NCBI GenBank assembly: GCA_012032775.1
Contig: JAAUQO010000007.1
Coordinates: 1 to 62,267 of the forward strand
Reading direction: 5' to 3'
Origin: Oscillochloris sp.
GTDB lineage: Bacteria; Chloroflexota; Chloroflexia; Chloroflexales; Chloroflexaceae
DNA: 62,267 nt
This document shows positions 1 through 9,008 of this stretch, piece by piece. The notes below the pieces were generated by a model that searched no databases, was not told the DNA's origin, and saw only the letters and a list, made by a program, of their open reading frames with translations. Numbering within the stretch: position 1 is the stretch's first letter; every line of letters begins with the position of its first letter. Both the position numbers and the translations under genes were made by a program.

Positions 1-111
1 GGCATTGCGACGACCTATGGGAAGAATAGCAATGAGTATGAGATGGCAGGAGGAAAGCGGAAGAGTGAGCGGAAACGCCCAGTGCGATCGCAACCTGCTG
101 CGGCGGCGTAG
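1..111 (+). CDS. 3' end of a truncated CDS, possibly a transposase
   Basis: An open frame enters from the left edge and stops with TAG at 109-111. The visible 36 residues are basic and end in a low-complexity tail (motifs YGKNSNEYE, AGGKRKSERKRP, then an Ala run). A Lys/Arg-rich tail of this kind is found at the C-terminus of some IS transposases, and an ISKra4-like origin is a guess. An intrinsic terminator lies about 120 bases downstream, and an imperfect inverted repeat (GAGCTGTA ... CTACGGCTC, about 133-169) could be an element end. Nothing here proves the family. Confidence 0.4.
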   Translation, partial: GIATTYGKNSNEYEMAGGKRKSERKRPVRSQPAAAA

Positions 112-233
112 TGAATTTTGTCTAGGTTGAGAGCTGTACGTTTTCTGTTCGGAACTCTACGGCTCTTAATCTAGAGTTTGGGTCATGCGCTGATGGGGCA
201 GGGTTAGGGTCATCATCAAACCTCTTTATCAAG

Positions 234-260
234 GAGTGAGCAGTGCTCACTCTTTTTTTT
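234..260 (+). terminator. Strong intrinsic terminator
   Basis: A perfect 8-bp stem GAGTGAGC / GCTCACTC with a three-base loop AGT is followed at once by eight T residues. It is the most canonical Rho-independent terminator in the window. It overlaps an AAGGAG-GTG pair at 231-245 that would otherwise look like a start signal for the next small gene. Confidence 0.8.
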
Positions 261-278
261 CGTGGTTATGGAGACGGA

Positions 279-482
279 ATGGCGACATCCTTAGGTGTTC
301 GTGATGAGACAGCCGCTATTCGAGGGTTGTTTGAGGATTATTTCGATGTGTCACCGCGTGCCTGGGAAGATAATTTGCCTGCGTTGACGAGTTTACCAAC
401 GGGCGTGCGCAAAGAGATCGAGGAGCGTAGCCGTAGACCATTTGATATGCGCAGCATGATGTTAGCGCAAATCGCAAAGTAA
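279..482 (+). CDS. Small hypothetical protein
   Basis: This encodes a 67-residue soluble protein that I do not recognise. ATG at 279 has a GGAG five bases upstream, so I prefer it to GTG at 243, which lies inside a terminator hairpin. The sequence (starting MATSLGVRDE, ending RSMMLAQIAK) is mixed charge with no membrane segment and no Cys/His cluster. Base composition is AT-richer than most of the window, like the kinase relic downstream, so it may belong to the same acquired patch. Confidence 0.4.
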   Translation: MATSLGVRDETAAIRGLFEDYFDVSPRAWEDNLPALTSLPTGVRKEIEERSRRPFDMRSMMLAQIAK

Positions 483-591
483 TTTTTGCCAGTGTTGGAT
501 TTGCGCATACCGTGACCAGTTACTGCTCGTAACCTTGCCGTGCCAACCTGAGAGACCTTCACTCGAACAGGGTGGTAGTCTGAAGTGAATC

Positions 592-2123
592 ATGACCAAC
601 GATCCAATCTTCTCTGCAACTCCTGAGATAAGTGGTAGCCGCAGCGTGCTAGTTCGACGTTGTAAAGCGATGATCGCGGTACATGAACAGCGGCGCGGCG
701 AACGCAAATTGGAAACGGCTCAACAATTGCAGCATCGCGCTTTTGCGATTGCGCCGTCAAATAGCTTTGTGCCTATTGCTCAGGTTTACCAGTTGCAAAA
801 GCCAAGCGACTCATTCTACCGGCTTGAGACTGAGTATAGTGCGGAGGGGCAACTCGAAAAATGGTTTGAACCGCGAAGCCCTTTGAAAGAGGTGGATGCC
901 TTACGCGTTACTCTTGATATTGCCCGAGCCCTACACCTTAATCAGCAGGTAGGTATTGTACATTGCAAAGTGCGATTATCGTCGATTCTTATTGTGACGC
1001 AGGCCGGTGAGTTCCGGGCAAAAACTTGATGATTATACAGATGCGAAATCATCACCGAATCCTTTATTGCAAAGGCGATCTGAAAGATCTTTGCGGTATT
1101 TTGTTTACGTTGCTCACGAAAACACCGGCAAATCAGGCCACGGCAGAACGGATTCGACAGCAGCGCGGTATCACTGAGCTAACAAAAGGCATTCTCCTGG
1201 CTGCGCTCGCTGAAGATGCCCAACCCTTTCAAACACCGGAAGCTTTAATTGAGGCACTTGAAGGCGCCTTGCAGGTAGCAGTAATGCCGCCAGTTCGATC
1301 AAGGCCGGGCATTCCAGTCTGGTTGGTTGTTGTCGTTTCCGGCTTGCTCATGATGGTTGTCATACTGGTGGGTATGGCGCTGGTTATTAATAATTTTGGT
1401 CAAGTGCCAGCAGCGAGTACGACTGTGCGTACTGGATCGCCAATCATCATACAATCCGTAGGCGGATCGAATACCTCTCCCTCTGATCCTGTGGTTGCTC
1501 CTGTTACTCCTATATCTTCGACAACGGCAACAGCGCATATGGTGCAACACGTTACCCCGTCGATAATCCTTTCGCCCACATCGCTTTTCTTCACAGTCAC
1601 ACCGGAGCCGTCCACTGTTGAGCCGACAATAGCTTTACCACTTCCAGATCCGACTGCTCTGGCAAATTATCAGACCACTATTGCCTTTGAACAAACGGCG
1701 CTTTCGCAGGCCGATACAGCCATTGCAGCTAGCTGGACGGCAACAGCGGTAGTGCCCACATCCACTGCGACACGTATGCCTTCTCCGATTCCGGTGTTTA
1801 AGTACGAGCATAGTGTCGAGCGACAGGATAGTTTTGGTAGTACAGGGCGTATTGAGTCTTGTGTGATCGGGCGCATTATTGATCGAAACGGCAATGGTGT
1901 TAATGCGGCGCAGTTAACCATCGGCGATGGCCGGAGTGCATCAAGAACAACGACGAGCGGTAATGGCGGCCAGTATCAGTTTTGTGAATTATATGGTTCT
2001 GAATGGCAAATTGTGCTCGATTGGGTGCCGACAAGAGCAATTGGCGTTAAGGTTACTGTGCGTGTGAATGGTGCGGCAGGTGAACGAGCAGTGGTGAATT
2101 TTGTGGAGCGGCAGCAACCTTAG
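592..2123 (+). pseudogene. Decayed receptor-like Ser/Thr protein kinase
   Basis: Three pieces in three frames line up with one bacterial receptor kinase. Piece 1 (592-1029) covers the kinase middle, with PIAQVYQL and a degraded catalytic loop HCKVRLSSI where HRDxKxxNI is expected. Piece 2 (about 1025-1070) reads LDDYTDAK where the DFG segment should be. Piece 3 (about 1070-2123) gives the C-lobe (DLKDLCGILFTLLT), a membrane helix (IPVWLVVVVSGLLMMVV), a Ser/Thr/Pro linker and an outside beta domain (about 90 residues) like carboxypeptidase-regulatory or CNA-B folds. Two +1 shifts join the pieces, and 1532 minus 2 bases is divisible by three. The glycine loop and catalytic Asp are missing, so it would be inactive even if the frames were repaired. 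The region is AT-richer than its neighbours. Confidence 0.75.
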
Positions 2124-2127
2124 GACT

Positions 2128-2158
2128 GACCGTTGAGTGGCAGTGCCATGCAACGGTC
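2128..2158 (+). terminator. Hairpin after the kinase relic
   Basis: An 8-bp perfect stem GACCGTTG / CAACGGTC starts five bases after the kinase stop. The loop holds a nested TGGCAGTGCCA and the hairpin is followed by GCTTTATAT. The T tract is short, so termination would be weak. Confidence 0.5.
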
Positions 2159-2204
2159 GCTTTATATGCTGAGCCTCTGCATCCGACATGATTCTGGGTT
2201 GCTT

Positions 2205-2295
2205 CTAACCAATAGCGCCAGTTAGAGTTGGCGGTGGTTGGGCCGCCGGCCAGCCGCCTGAGAAGTCGATGATCGCGCCGGTGAGAAAGCTGCCT
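2205..2295 (-). pseudogene. Relic of a short-chain dehydrogenase C-terminus
   Basis: On the minus strand about 28 codons read SFLTGAIIDFSGGWPA followed by a Pro-rich end and a stop. This resembles the last strand of short-chain dehydrogenases (FLTGxxIxVdGG). An in-frame TAA lies just upstream, and the heptamer repeat array at 2301-2342 replaces the rest of the gene. It is seen only as a short similarity, so the call is tentative. Confidence 0.35.
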
Positions 2296-2300
2296 TATGC

Positions 2301-2342
2301 TGCATTCCCATTGCTGCATGCCCATTGCTGTATGCGGCATTT
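2301..2342. repeat. Degenerate heptamer array (6 units)
   Basis: Six consecutive 7-base units alternate between tgcatNc and ccattgc types. The array ends exactly at the stop codon of the type IIG enzyme on the minus strand. It belongs to the group of period-7 intergenic arrays seen across this window. Confidence 0.6.
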
Positions 2343-5300
2343 CACACTTCTCCGTAGCGGTATTTCGTGCTCGCTTCGATCACGCCGATCTCGTCGTCGT
2401 TCAGGGCGAAGAGTTGGTAGACGCGCCGGTTTAGTTCGATTTCGCCGCTGATGATTGCGGCGCTGTGGGCTGTGTGGCGCGCGCGCTGCGTGCTGAGCCA
2501 TTCCTCCCAGTCGTCGCGCTCGCGTACGGTGATCTCGCGCTTGTAGACTTTCTGGATCTCGCTGCGGAAAGCCGGAAAATCCAACTCCCACCAGGCTGTG
2601 AGTTTCTGGTTGAGCTGTTTGCCCGCCGTGCCTAAATCGCTCGTGATTCGTTTGCGCACCCGCCGGTGGAGTTCGTAGCGCGCTTTCGCTTCAGTGCTGA
2701 TCTGCATGGCAAGTTCGCCGATGGCCTGGCGCTCTGCCTCCGGCGCCTCGGGGATGGGAATTCTTTCCATTGATTGGGTGAACAGGCGGTAACGCTCACT
2801 ACCTGCTCGTTCGCCAAAAGATTGGCTGATTTGTGAGAGTACAAACCATGTAACGCGGCTAGCTAGAATACCGAGAAGGTAGGGTGAAGCATCAGGCGTA
2901 AAGTAGCCTGTATTTCCAATGCGGGTATTCCCCTCGTCCCAAACAAAGCGCGGGTATTTGGCAATATCGGGCCAGAAAATTTTTGTTTGGTTAAACGCAT
3001 CGTAATAGTCACAAGGGCGCAGTTCCCACCAGTATTCGCCCTTATCACCTCGTCTGCGAGCGGTATCGGCAAATGGTTGAAGATAGGAGGCGAGAGAAGG
3101 GTGAGTACTTTCGAAAGCACTCCAAGCTGCTGCTTCTGAGAGACCTTCACCGAACTTCGAACGAGTCCAGAAAGTCGGTATCTCAATTAGCCATCGCCCT
3201 TCTTGCTCCTGATACCACGGGCGTAGATCCTCGCCGCGCAGAATCGGTTTGATCAAGGCTGCACTTGCCGGATCGGCGGCGATCAGTTGATCACGTTTGG
3301 CCTGATCGATGATGAAGACATCGTTTGCGCCGGTGAGAACGCCGCGAAACATGCGGTTGTCAACATATTTTGCAAGCGGTTTGCCGGTCTGCAATAGCTT
3401 CAAGGCAAGGTTGCGTCCGGTATCATCGCCCAATTGCCAACCGCTGTCTTGCTGATCGTGGATACTGACCGGGGCGAGTTTGGCGGCGACTTGTTTGCGA
3501 AATTCCTTCACGCCTTCGCCGCGATTGAAGGTGGCGGCCTGGGCGATATGTTCGGCGGGCGGCGTATGCTTGCGCACAATTGGAATCGCCGGGTATACGT
3601 CGGGTGCATCGGCAAAGACCCGGTTGTCGCCCAGGTCGATCAACTGCTCCACTGTCACCTGTTGGCGCAGAAAATTCCGTAGCGGTGTGGCGTAGTTGGC
3701 CCGCAGCCACGAGTTACTGGCGATGTAGCCCAATAATCCATCCTGCTGCAACAGCTTCACGCCCTGCTGGAAGAAGTAGACGAACAGGTCGGCGGTGCCG
3801 CTGTAGGTTTCGGGGTAGGCGGCCTGAACGTAGGGTTTGAGCGGGCTGAGTTGTTCCTGGCGCACATAGGGCGGGTTGCCGATCACGGCATCGAAGCCGG
3901 CCTGTTCGCCCAACGAGCGCCCGTGGCGGTCGTAAAACACCTCGGGGAACTCCAGATCCCAGTGAAAAAAGCGCTGTTGGTTGCGTAAGCCGCGCAGTTG
4001 GGCCAGTGTCCGTTCAAAGGCCGGCGTGGCAAAGGCGTCGTCCTGCTTCTGGGCATAGTCGCTCAGCGCGCGCCAACTACGCTGCTCCGGGGCCATGCCG
4101 AAGCCCGCCGCCGTCACCAGATCGGCCTGCAAGGCGAAGCGCTCGGTCAGTTCGGCCCGCACCCGCTCGTAGATCCGCTCCTGTTCCTTGACATCATCGA
4201 CGGTGCGGCCGGCGCTGCCTTCGATCAGCCACATACTGCCCACGGCGCTCATCATCGCACCGGCGAAGGCCGGATCATCGAGCAGGCTGAGTTGGCCGGC
4301 TTCCGTCGCCGCCTGCTGTTTGCTGCGTTTCGCCTTTTTCGCCGGCCCTGCGCTGGCCAGATCGCCGGCCCGCGCGCCCACCAGGGCATTGCCGCAGCGC
4401 AGGTGATGGTCGAGAAATGAGAGCGGACGGCCTTTGGCCGCCGTGGCCAGCCAGAGCGAGAGTTTGGCCAGATCCACGGCCAGCGGATTCAGATCGACGC
4501 CATAGATGCAACTCTGGGCCACCCGGCGCTTCCAGTACGCCAGATCGGCCTCTTCACCCGCCTCGGCCGGCGGGATCACGCCAAGCTCCACCAGATAGCG
4601 GGCGATAAACTCCATCGCCGCCACCGGGAAATGGCCGCTGCCCATGGCCGGATCGACACAATTCAGCGCCAGCACCGCCGCGATCTTGGCGTCGTCGTCG
4701 GATTTGTCGGCCACCGCCGCATCAAGCAGCGGGCGCAAGGTTTGCTCGACAATATACTGCACCACGAAATCGGGCGTATAGTACGAGCCGGTGCGCTGGC
4801 GCTCGCCCTTGTCGTTGACCAGTTCGGTGCTGAAGCCGTCGCGGCTGCGTTCGATCGGCACCAGATGATATTCGAGTAAGCCTTCGTAGATCGTACCTAA
4901 GTGGCGCTCGGCCAGATCGCGATAGTCGATATACTCGCGCCGGTCGCTCTGCGGATTGAACACCCGCGCCAGTTTATCCAGGGCCAGTTGCAATTGCGCA
5001 TCGCCGACGGTATAGCGTTCCAGAAATGGATGGCGCTGTGGGTCGAACAGGCCGCCGTTGAAGGTGGCCACATGCAGCGGTGGGCTGCCGGCATTGATGA
5101 TCGCGAACAGATCGCGCAAACGCGCCCAGGTACGGCCGGTATCGGTAAGCAGGCTCATGCCGCTGTCGAGGCGCTTGCCGGCATCGCGCACCAGCGCATA
5201 CAGGCTGTAATCCTCGCGGTAGGCAAGATTTTCGCGCAGCGGCAGCAGTTCGCGGGCTTCGGCATAGAGCACAAACAACAGCCGGTAGAGCACGATCAGG

Positions 5301-6208
5301 CTGTTGGCATAGATCACCTGGAGGGATGCCGCATCGCCGCCGAATGCATGCGCCCCAGCGACGGTATCGCTCCCTGCTGCACCTGGCGCGACGCCGTTGT
5401 GAAAACCATTCCGCGAGTAATCGAGGAAACCCTGGGCTAGATGGCGCAGCGCATCAAAGACCTGGAGCTTGAGCGAATCGGACACGCCACGCGCATAATC
5501 GACACTCTCGCGCAACATCGCGTCGAGGGTCAGGGTTGTGCCAGGGGCCGAATCAAAGGCAGCGCGGCGGAAAAAGACATAGAAATACAAAAAGATCTGC
5601 GGATCATCGGCATCAACCAGATCCTTCAGATCGACCTCGTAAAAAATCTCCTCCTTGCGGGCCGTATCCTTGTGGTAGAGCCGCCAGCGCCGGCCGTTGG
5701 TCAGAATTCCCCAGGCAACGCCGCTATGCAGCATGTAGAAGGCGATCTGGCGGGCGGGCACCCGGCTGATCTCATCAAGCTCGCCCACACCCGTTACATC
5801 GAGCTTACGTTCCCAGTACTTCGCATCGCCAACCGCGAATGCCGCGCCCAGATCGGCCTCGTGCAGCACCCGATTCTTATTCGCCTGGAGTGCGGCCGGA
5901 TCGCGATAAAAGACATAATCCGGCTTTTTGGTACCGGCGGGCGTATGCAAGCCGGCCTGCACCTCGAAGCTATGGCCGAGCGCCTGCAACACCGGGCGCA
6001 CCAGGGCATACTCGGTCTGGGCCTCGTTGGCGGAAGGCGTGAACGCGGCGAAAATCTCCCTGATTCGGGCCAGTGCAAGCGCCGATTCAGGGGCCAGATC
6101 GAGCCATGCATCGCGGCGCGGCAATGTCTCATCAAGATAACGATCGGCGAAGAGTTGGCGATTATAGTGGCGCTGCGTGAGCGCAAGCGGTAATTGCGAG
6201 GCGGACAT
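2342..6208 (-). CDS. Type IIG restriction-modification enzyme (Eco57I-like)
   Basis: This 1288-residue single-chain enzyme should both cut and methylate DNA at one recognition site. The N-terminus carries a PD-(D/E)xK-type nuclease signature (PDYVF at 96-100, GDAK at 127-130). A GSYYTP segment (474-479), SAM motif CVDPAMGSGHF (517-527) and the catalytic NPPY motif near residue 780 define an adenine-N6 methyltransferase. The C-terminal 300 residues are the target-recognition region. No separate methylase or specificity gene lies nearby, as expected for type IIG/IIL. Base composition falls from about 65% to about 49% GC across residues about 1005-1145, suggesting a swapped recognition domain. 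Host defence is the likely role. Confidence 0.93.
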   Translation of the reverse strand: MSASQLPLALTQRHYNRQLFADRYLDETLPRRDAWLDLAPESALALARIREIFAAFTPSANEAQTEYALVRPVLQALGHSFEVQAGLHTPAGTKKPDYVFYRDPAALQANKNRVLHEADLGAAFAVGDAKYWERKLDVTGVGELDEISRVPARQIAFYMLHSGVAWGILTNGRRWRLYHKDTARKEEIFYEVDLKDLVDADDPQIFLYFYVFFRRAAFDSAPGTTLTLDAMLRESVDYARGVSDSLKLQVFDALRHLAQGFLDYSRNGFHNGVAPGAAGSDTVAGAHAFGGDAASLQVIYANSLIVLYRLLFVLYAEARELLPLRENLAYREDYSLYALVRDAGKRLDSGMSLLTDTGRTWARLRDLFAIINAGSPPLHVATFNGGLFDPQRHPFLERYTVGDAQLQLALDKLARVFNPQSDRREYIDYRDLAERHLGTIYEGLLEYHLVPIERSRDGFSTELVNDKGERQRTGSYYTPDFVVQYIVEQTLRPLLDAAVADKSDDDAKIAAVLALNCVDPAMGSGHFPVAAMEFIARYLVELGVIPPAEAGEEADLAYWKRRVAQSCIYGVDLNPLAVDLAKLSLWLATAAKGRPLSFLDHHLRCGNALVGARAGDLASAGPAKKAKRSKQQAATEAGQLSLLDDPAFAGAMMSAVGSMWLIEGSAGRTVDDVKEQERIYERVRAELTERFALQADLVTAAGFGMAPEQRSWRALSDYAQKQDDAFATPAFERTLAQLRGLRNQQRFFHWDLEFPEVFYDRHGRSLGEQAGFDAVIGNPPYVRQEQLSPLKPYVQAAYPETYSGTADLFVYFFQQGVKLLQQDGLLGYIASNSWLRANYATPLRNFLRQQVTVEQLIDLGDNRVFADAPDVYPAIPIVRKHTPPAEHIAQAATFNRGEGVKEFRKQVAAKLAPVSIHDQQDSGWQLGDDTGRNLALKLLQTGKPLAKYVDNRMFRGVLTGANDVFIIDQAKRDQLIAADPASAALIKPILRGEDLRPWYQEQEGRWLIEIPTFWTRSKFGEGLSEAAAWSAFESTHPSLASYLQPFADTARRRGDKGEYWWELRPCDYYDAFNQTKIFWPDIAKYPRFVWDEGNTRIGNTGYFTPDASPYLLGILASRVTWFVLSQISQSFGERAGSERYRLFTQSMERIPIPEAPEAERQAIGELAMQISTEAKARYELHRRVRKRITSDLGTAGKQLNQKLTAWWELDFPAFRSEIQKVYKREITVRERDDWEEWLSTQRARHTAHSAAIISGEIELNRRVYQLFALNDDEIGVIEASTKYRYGEV

Positions 6209-6299
6209 GCAGGATCCCTGATCTTTCAGTCACGTTTGATCAGGCAGTATACACCACGCAGGGGGCTGGTTCATGCCGGAGTGGATATTTTCGGGCAGT

Positions 6300-6343
6300 C
6301 CGTCAGGACGAAGCATGGGCCGGCGGCAGCTTCGCCCTGACGG
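6300..6343 (-). terminator. Hairpin downstream of lon
   Basis: A 15-bp stem (CCGTCAGGaCGAAGC with GCTTCGcCCTGACGG, one mismatch) lies 12 bases past the lon stop on the minus strand. There is no T tract, like several other gene-end hairpins in this window. Confidence 0.55.
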
Positions 6344-6354
6344 TGATTTCGATC

Positions 6355-8838
6355 TTACTGCGCGAATTCGCTTACCGGCTGGCGCATCACATCGCCCAGA
6401 GTAGCCTGCGGTTGCAGGGCGGTCGCCAACACCTGATCGAGCGTATCGACCGGCACAAAGGTAAGCTCCTGGAACACCTCGCGCGGCAGATCGTCCAGGT
6501 CGGCCTCGTTGCGCCGCGGCAGAATAATCGTCTGGATCCCGGCCCGATGTGCGCCGAGGGCCTTCTCCTTGATCCCGCCGATCGGCAATACCCGTCCGCG
6601 CAACGAGATCTCGCCCGTCATTGCGACATCGTCGCGCACAAGCCGGCCGGTAGCGGCCGATGCCAGTGCCGTCGCCATTGTGATGCCCGCCGAAGGCCCG
6701 TCCTTCGGAACCGCGCCGGCCGGCACATGAATATGCACGGCGTGGGTCTCGAAGAAGCGCGGGTCGATCCCCAACTCTTCGGCCCGTGAGCGCACATAGG
6801 TAAGGGCGGCCTCGGCGCTTTCGCGCATCACCTCGCCCAATTGGCCGGTGATCTTCAACTCCTTCGGCCCATCAACCGCCGTCGCCTCAACCAGGATAAT
6901 ATCGCCGCCGACCGGTGTCCAGACCAGGCCGGTTGCGATGCCGGGCTGATCGATCCGCTCCCTGGCCTCGTTATAGAAGCGCGGCCGGCCCAGCGCTTCG
7001 CGCACAAAGGCCGAGTCGACGGTGATTGGCGGATTGGCGGATTGGGCGTTGTCGGCGATCACTGAAATCTCCGCGCACTCCGCATCGCTCGATTGCTCGG
7101 CCGCTGTCGTTTCCCCTTCGGCCAACTGCCGCGTCACCTTGCGCAGCACCGCGCCGATCTGGCGTTCCAGATTACGTACACCGGCCTCGCGGGTGTAGTC
7201 GCCGATCAGGGTGCGCAGCGCCGTTTCGTCGATTACGGCTTCTGCCGGGCGCAAGCCGTTCGCCTTGATCTGGCGCGGGATCAAGTGGCTCTGGGCAATT
7301 GTCACCTTCTCATCCTCGATGTAGCCCGAAAGTTCGAGCACCTCCATGCGATCACGCAACGCCGGCGGTACAGTGTCCCAATTGTTGGCCGTGGCGATAA
7401 ACAACACCTTCGACAGATCGAAAGGCAGGTTCAGATAGTGATCGGTAAAAGTATTATTCTGCTCGGGGTCGAGCACTTCGAGCAGGGCTGCGGCCGGATC
7501 GCCGCGATAATCGTTGCCGAGTTTATCGATCTCATCGAGCAGAATCACCGGATCGGCCGCCCCGGCTCGCCGCAACTCCTGAATAATCCGGCCCGGCTGC
7601 GAGCCGATATAGGTGCGACGGAAGCCGCGCAATTCGGCTTCATCGCGCACACCGCCGAGGCTCATGCGCACAAAGCTACGGCCCAGCGCACGGGCGATAC
7701 TCTGGCCCAGGCTGGTTTTACCCACCCCAGGCGGGCCGACAAAGGCCAGGATCGGCTCGCGGGCGGCGCGGCCGCTATCGTCGCCGAGGGAAGCCCGGCG
7801 CTGCTTGACCGCCAGATACTCCAGCAGGCGCTCTTTGATCTTCGCCAGACCGTGATGATCCTCGTCCAAGACCTGATGGGCAAAGGCGATATCGATCGGT
7901 TGGCCGGTATACTTCCCCCAGGGCACTTCCGCCAGCCACTCCAGATAGGTACGCACCATCTGGTATTCGGGCGAACTGCTGTTGATACGGCGCAGCCGCG
8001 ACAACTCGCGATCGGCCTCTTTGCGTGCCACCTCCGGCAGTTGCGCCTCGTCGAGTTTCTGGATCAGATCGTCGAGTTCCGCCGTTTCGGCATCGTCCTC
8101 GCCGAGCTCCTTCTGAATAGCGCGCATCTGCTGGCGCAAATAGAATTCACGCTGCTGCTTCGCCGCGCTCTCCTGCACCTCCTGGCGAATGCGCGACTGC
8201 ACCTCCAGCACCGCAAATTGCTTGCGATAGAAATCACCTACCTTCTGGAGCCGCTCGACAATATCGATCGTCTCGATCAGATCCTGGCGCTCTTCAAAGG
8301 TATAATCCGGCGAATAGCCGGTATTATCGGCCAGATGACCGGGATCGTCGATCGAGCGCACGAAATTGCGGATCTCCTGGGTGATGCCGGGGCGATGCTC
8401 AAGTACCGCGTCGATCGCCGCATGTACCTCGATCATCAACTGCTCAAGTTCCGCAGTGCGCTCGAACTGATCGGGGGTTTCGCTGTAGCTGAAGCGGGCG
8501 AATGTTTCGCCGGGCACCTCTTCGCCGAGAATGGCCCGCACCACGCCGCGCAACACCACCCCGCGATTTCCGCTCGGCAACATACCGATCTCTTCGATCC
8601 GGGCAATCACGCCGATCATAAAAACTTGATCATGGAGCGGCGCCTGCTCGTCGGCATTGGGGCGACGGGCCACCAGCAAGACGCGGCGATCCTGTTTCAT
8701 CGCAGCTTCGACGGCAGCCTGATTATTATCATTCAAACTTACACTGACGACGGTGTAGGGAAAGATAATTGCACCGTCGAGGATAACTAAGGGCAAAGAT
8801 TGGATTTCGGGTGTCTGATGTTCGCTGGATTCACTCAT
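6355..8838 (-). CDS. lon: ATP-dependent Lon protease
   Basis: The 827-residue protein is a cytoplasmic AAA+ protease that degrades misfolded and regulatory proteins. The order is the usual one: LAN substrate domain (residues about 15-205), helical region, ATPase with Walker A GPPGVGKTS and Walker B LLDEIDK, then the protease domain with catalytic Ser in PKDGPSAG and Lys in GGIKEKALGAH. A linker of about 30 residues between ATPase and protease domains is longer than usual, and part is coded by an 8-base tandem repeat (7025-7046). ATG at 8838 has AAGGAG seven bases upstream and a consensus promoter at 8878-8906. The gene is transcribed alone. Confidence 0.97.
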   Translation of the reverse strand: MSESSEHQTPEIQSLPLVILDGAIIFPYTVVSVSLNDNNQAAVEAAMKQDRRVLLVARRPNADEQAPLHDQVFMIGVIARIEEIGMLPSGNRGVVLRGVVRAILGEEVPGETFARFSYSETPDQFERTAELEQLMIEVHAAIDAVLEHRPGITQEIRNFVRSIDDPGHLADNTGYSPDYTFEERQDLIETIDIVERLQKVGDFYRKQFAVLEVQSRIRQEVQESAAKQQREFYLRQQMRAIQKELGEDDAETAELDDLIQKLDEAQLPEVARKEADRELSRLRRINSSSPEYQMVRTYLEWLAEVPWGKYTGQPIDIAFAHQVLDEDHHGLAKIKERLLEYLAVKQRRASLGDDSGRAAREPILAFVGPPGVGKTSLGQSIARALGRSFVRMSLGGVRDEAELRGFRRTYIGSQPGRIIQELRRAGAADPVILLDEIDKLGNDYRGDPAAALLEVLDPEQNNTFTDHYLNLPFDLSKVLFIATANNWDTVPPALRDRMEVLELSGYIEDEKVTIAQSHLIPRQIKANGLRPAEAVIDETALRTLIGDYTREAGVRNLERQIGAVLRKVTRQLAEGETTAAEQSSDAECAEISVIADNAQSANPPITVDSAFVREALGRPRFYNEARERIDQPGIATGLVWTPVGGDIILVEATAVDGPKELKITGQLGEVMRESAEAALTYVRSRAEELGIDPRFFETHAVHIHVPAGAVPKDGPSAGITMATALASAATGRLVRDDVAMTGEISLRGRVLPIGGIKEKALGAHRAGIQTIILPRRNEADLDDLPREVFQELTFVPVDTLDQVLATALQPQATLGDVMRQPVSEFAQ

Positions 8839-8877
8839 TACGATTCTCCTTGAAACGGAATTATCATTCCGCTAGGT

Positions 8878-8906
8878 ATTATGGAACCGCTTGTGAGTGC
8901 TGTCAA
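8878..8906 (-). promoter_or_regulatory. Sigma-A type promoter of lon
   Basis: On the minus strand TTGACA (8906-8901), a 17-base spacer and CATAAT (8883-8878) lie about 40 bases before the lon ATG. The spacer includes GCACTC, a CIRCE half-site sequence, but no second arm is present. Between promoter and gene there is a small palindrome CGGAAT-GATA-ATTCCG. Confidence 0.7.
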
Positions 8907-8944
8907 TGCTTGCCGCGCGATTTTAGTATAACGCTAACAATAAA

Positions 8945-8974
8945 AACGCCCACCAGCGTTATCTGGTGGGCGTT
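8945..8974 (-). terminator. Intrinsic terminator of the Nudix gene
   Basis: A perfect 12-bp stem AACGCCCACCAG / CTGGTGGGCGTT with a 6-base loop runs into TTTTTATTG when read on the minus strand, 35 bases past the Nudix stop. It insulates lon from the upstream gene. Confidence 0.85.
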
Positions 8975-9008
8975 CGTTTGTGTTGCGACTTTTATGCGCC
9001 GTCACATC

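Noticed and set aside
1018..1030. Programmed -1 frameshift in the kinase relic (A-rich slip site)
   Set aside because: The heptamer does not fit X XXY YYZ in the reading frame, and the intact homologous frame needs two +1 changes, not one -1.
5441..6193. 250-residue open frame antisense to the type IIG gene
   Set aside because: Shadow of the nuclease domain; no independent evidence.
7093..8790. 565-residue open frame antisense to lon
   Set aside because: It covers conserved lon domains in reverse and has no ribosome site or recognisable motif.
8893..8906. CIRCE site upstream of lon
   Set aside because: Only one half (GCACTC) is present; no GAGTGC arm at nine bases.
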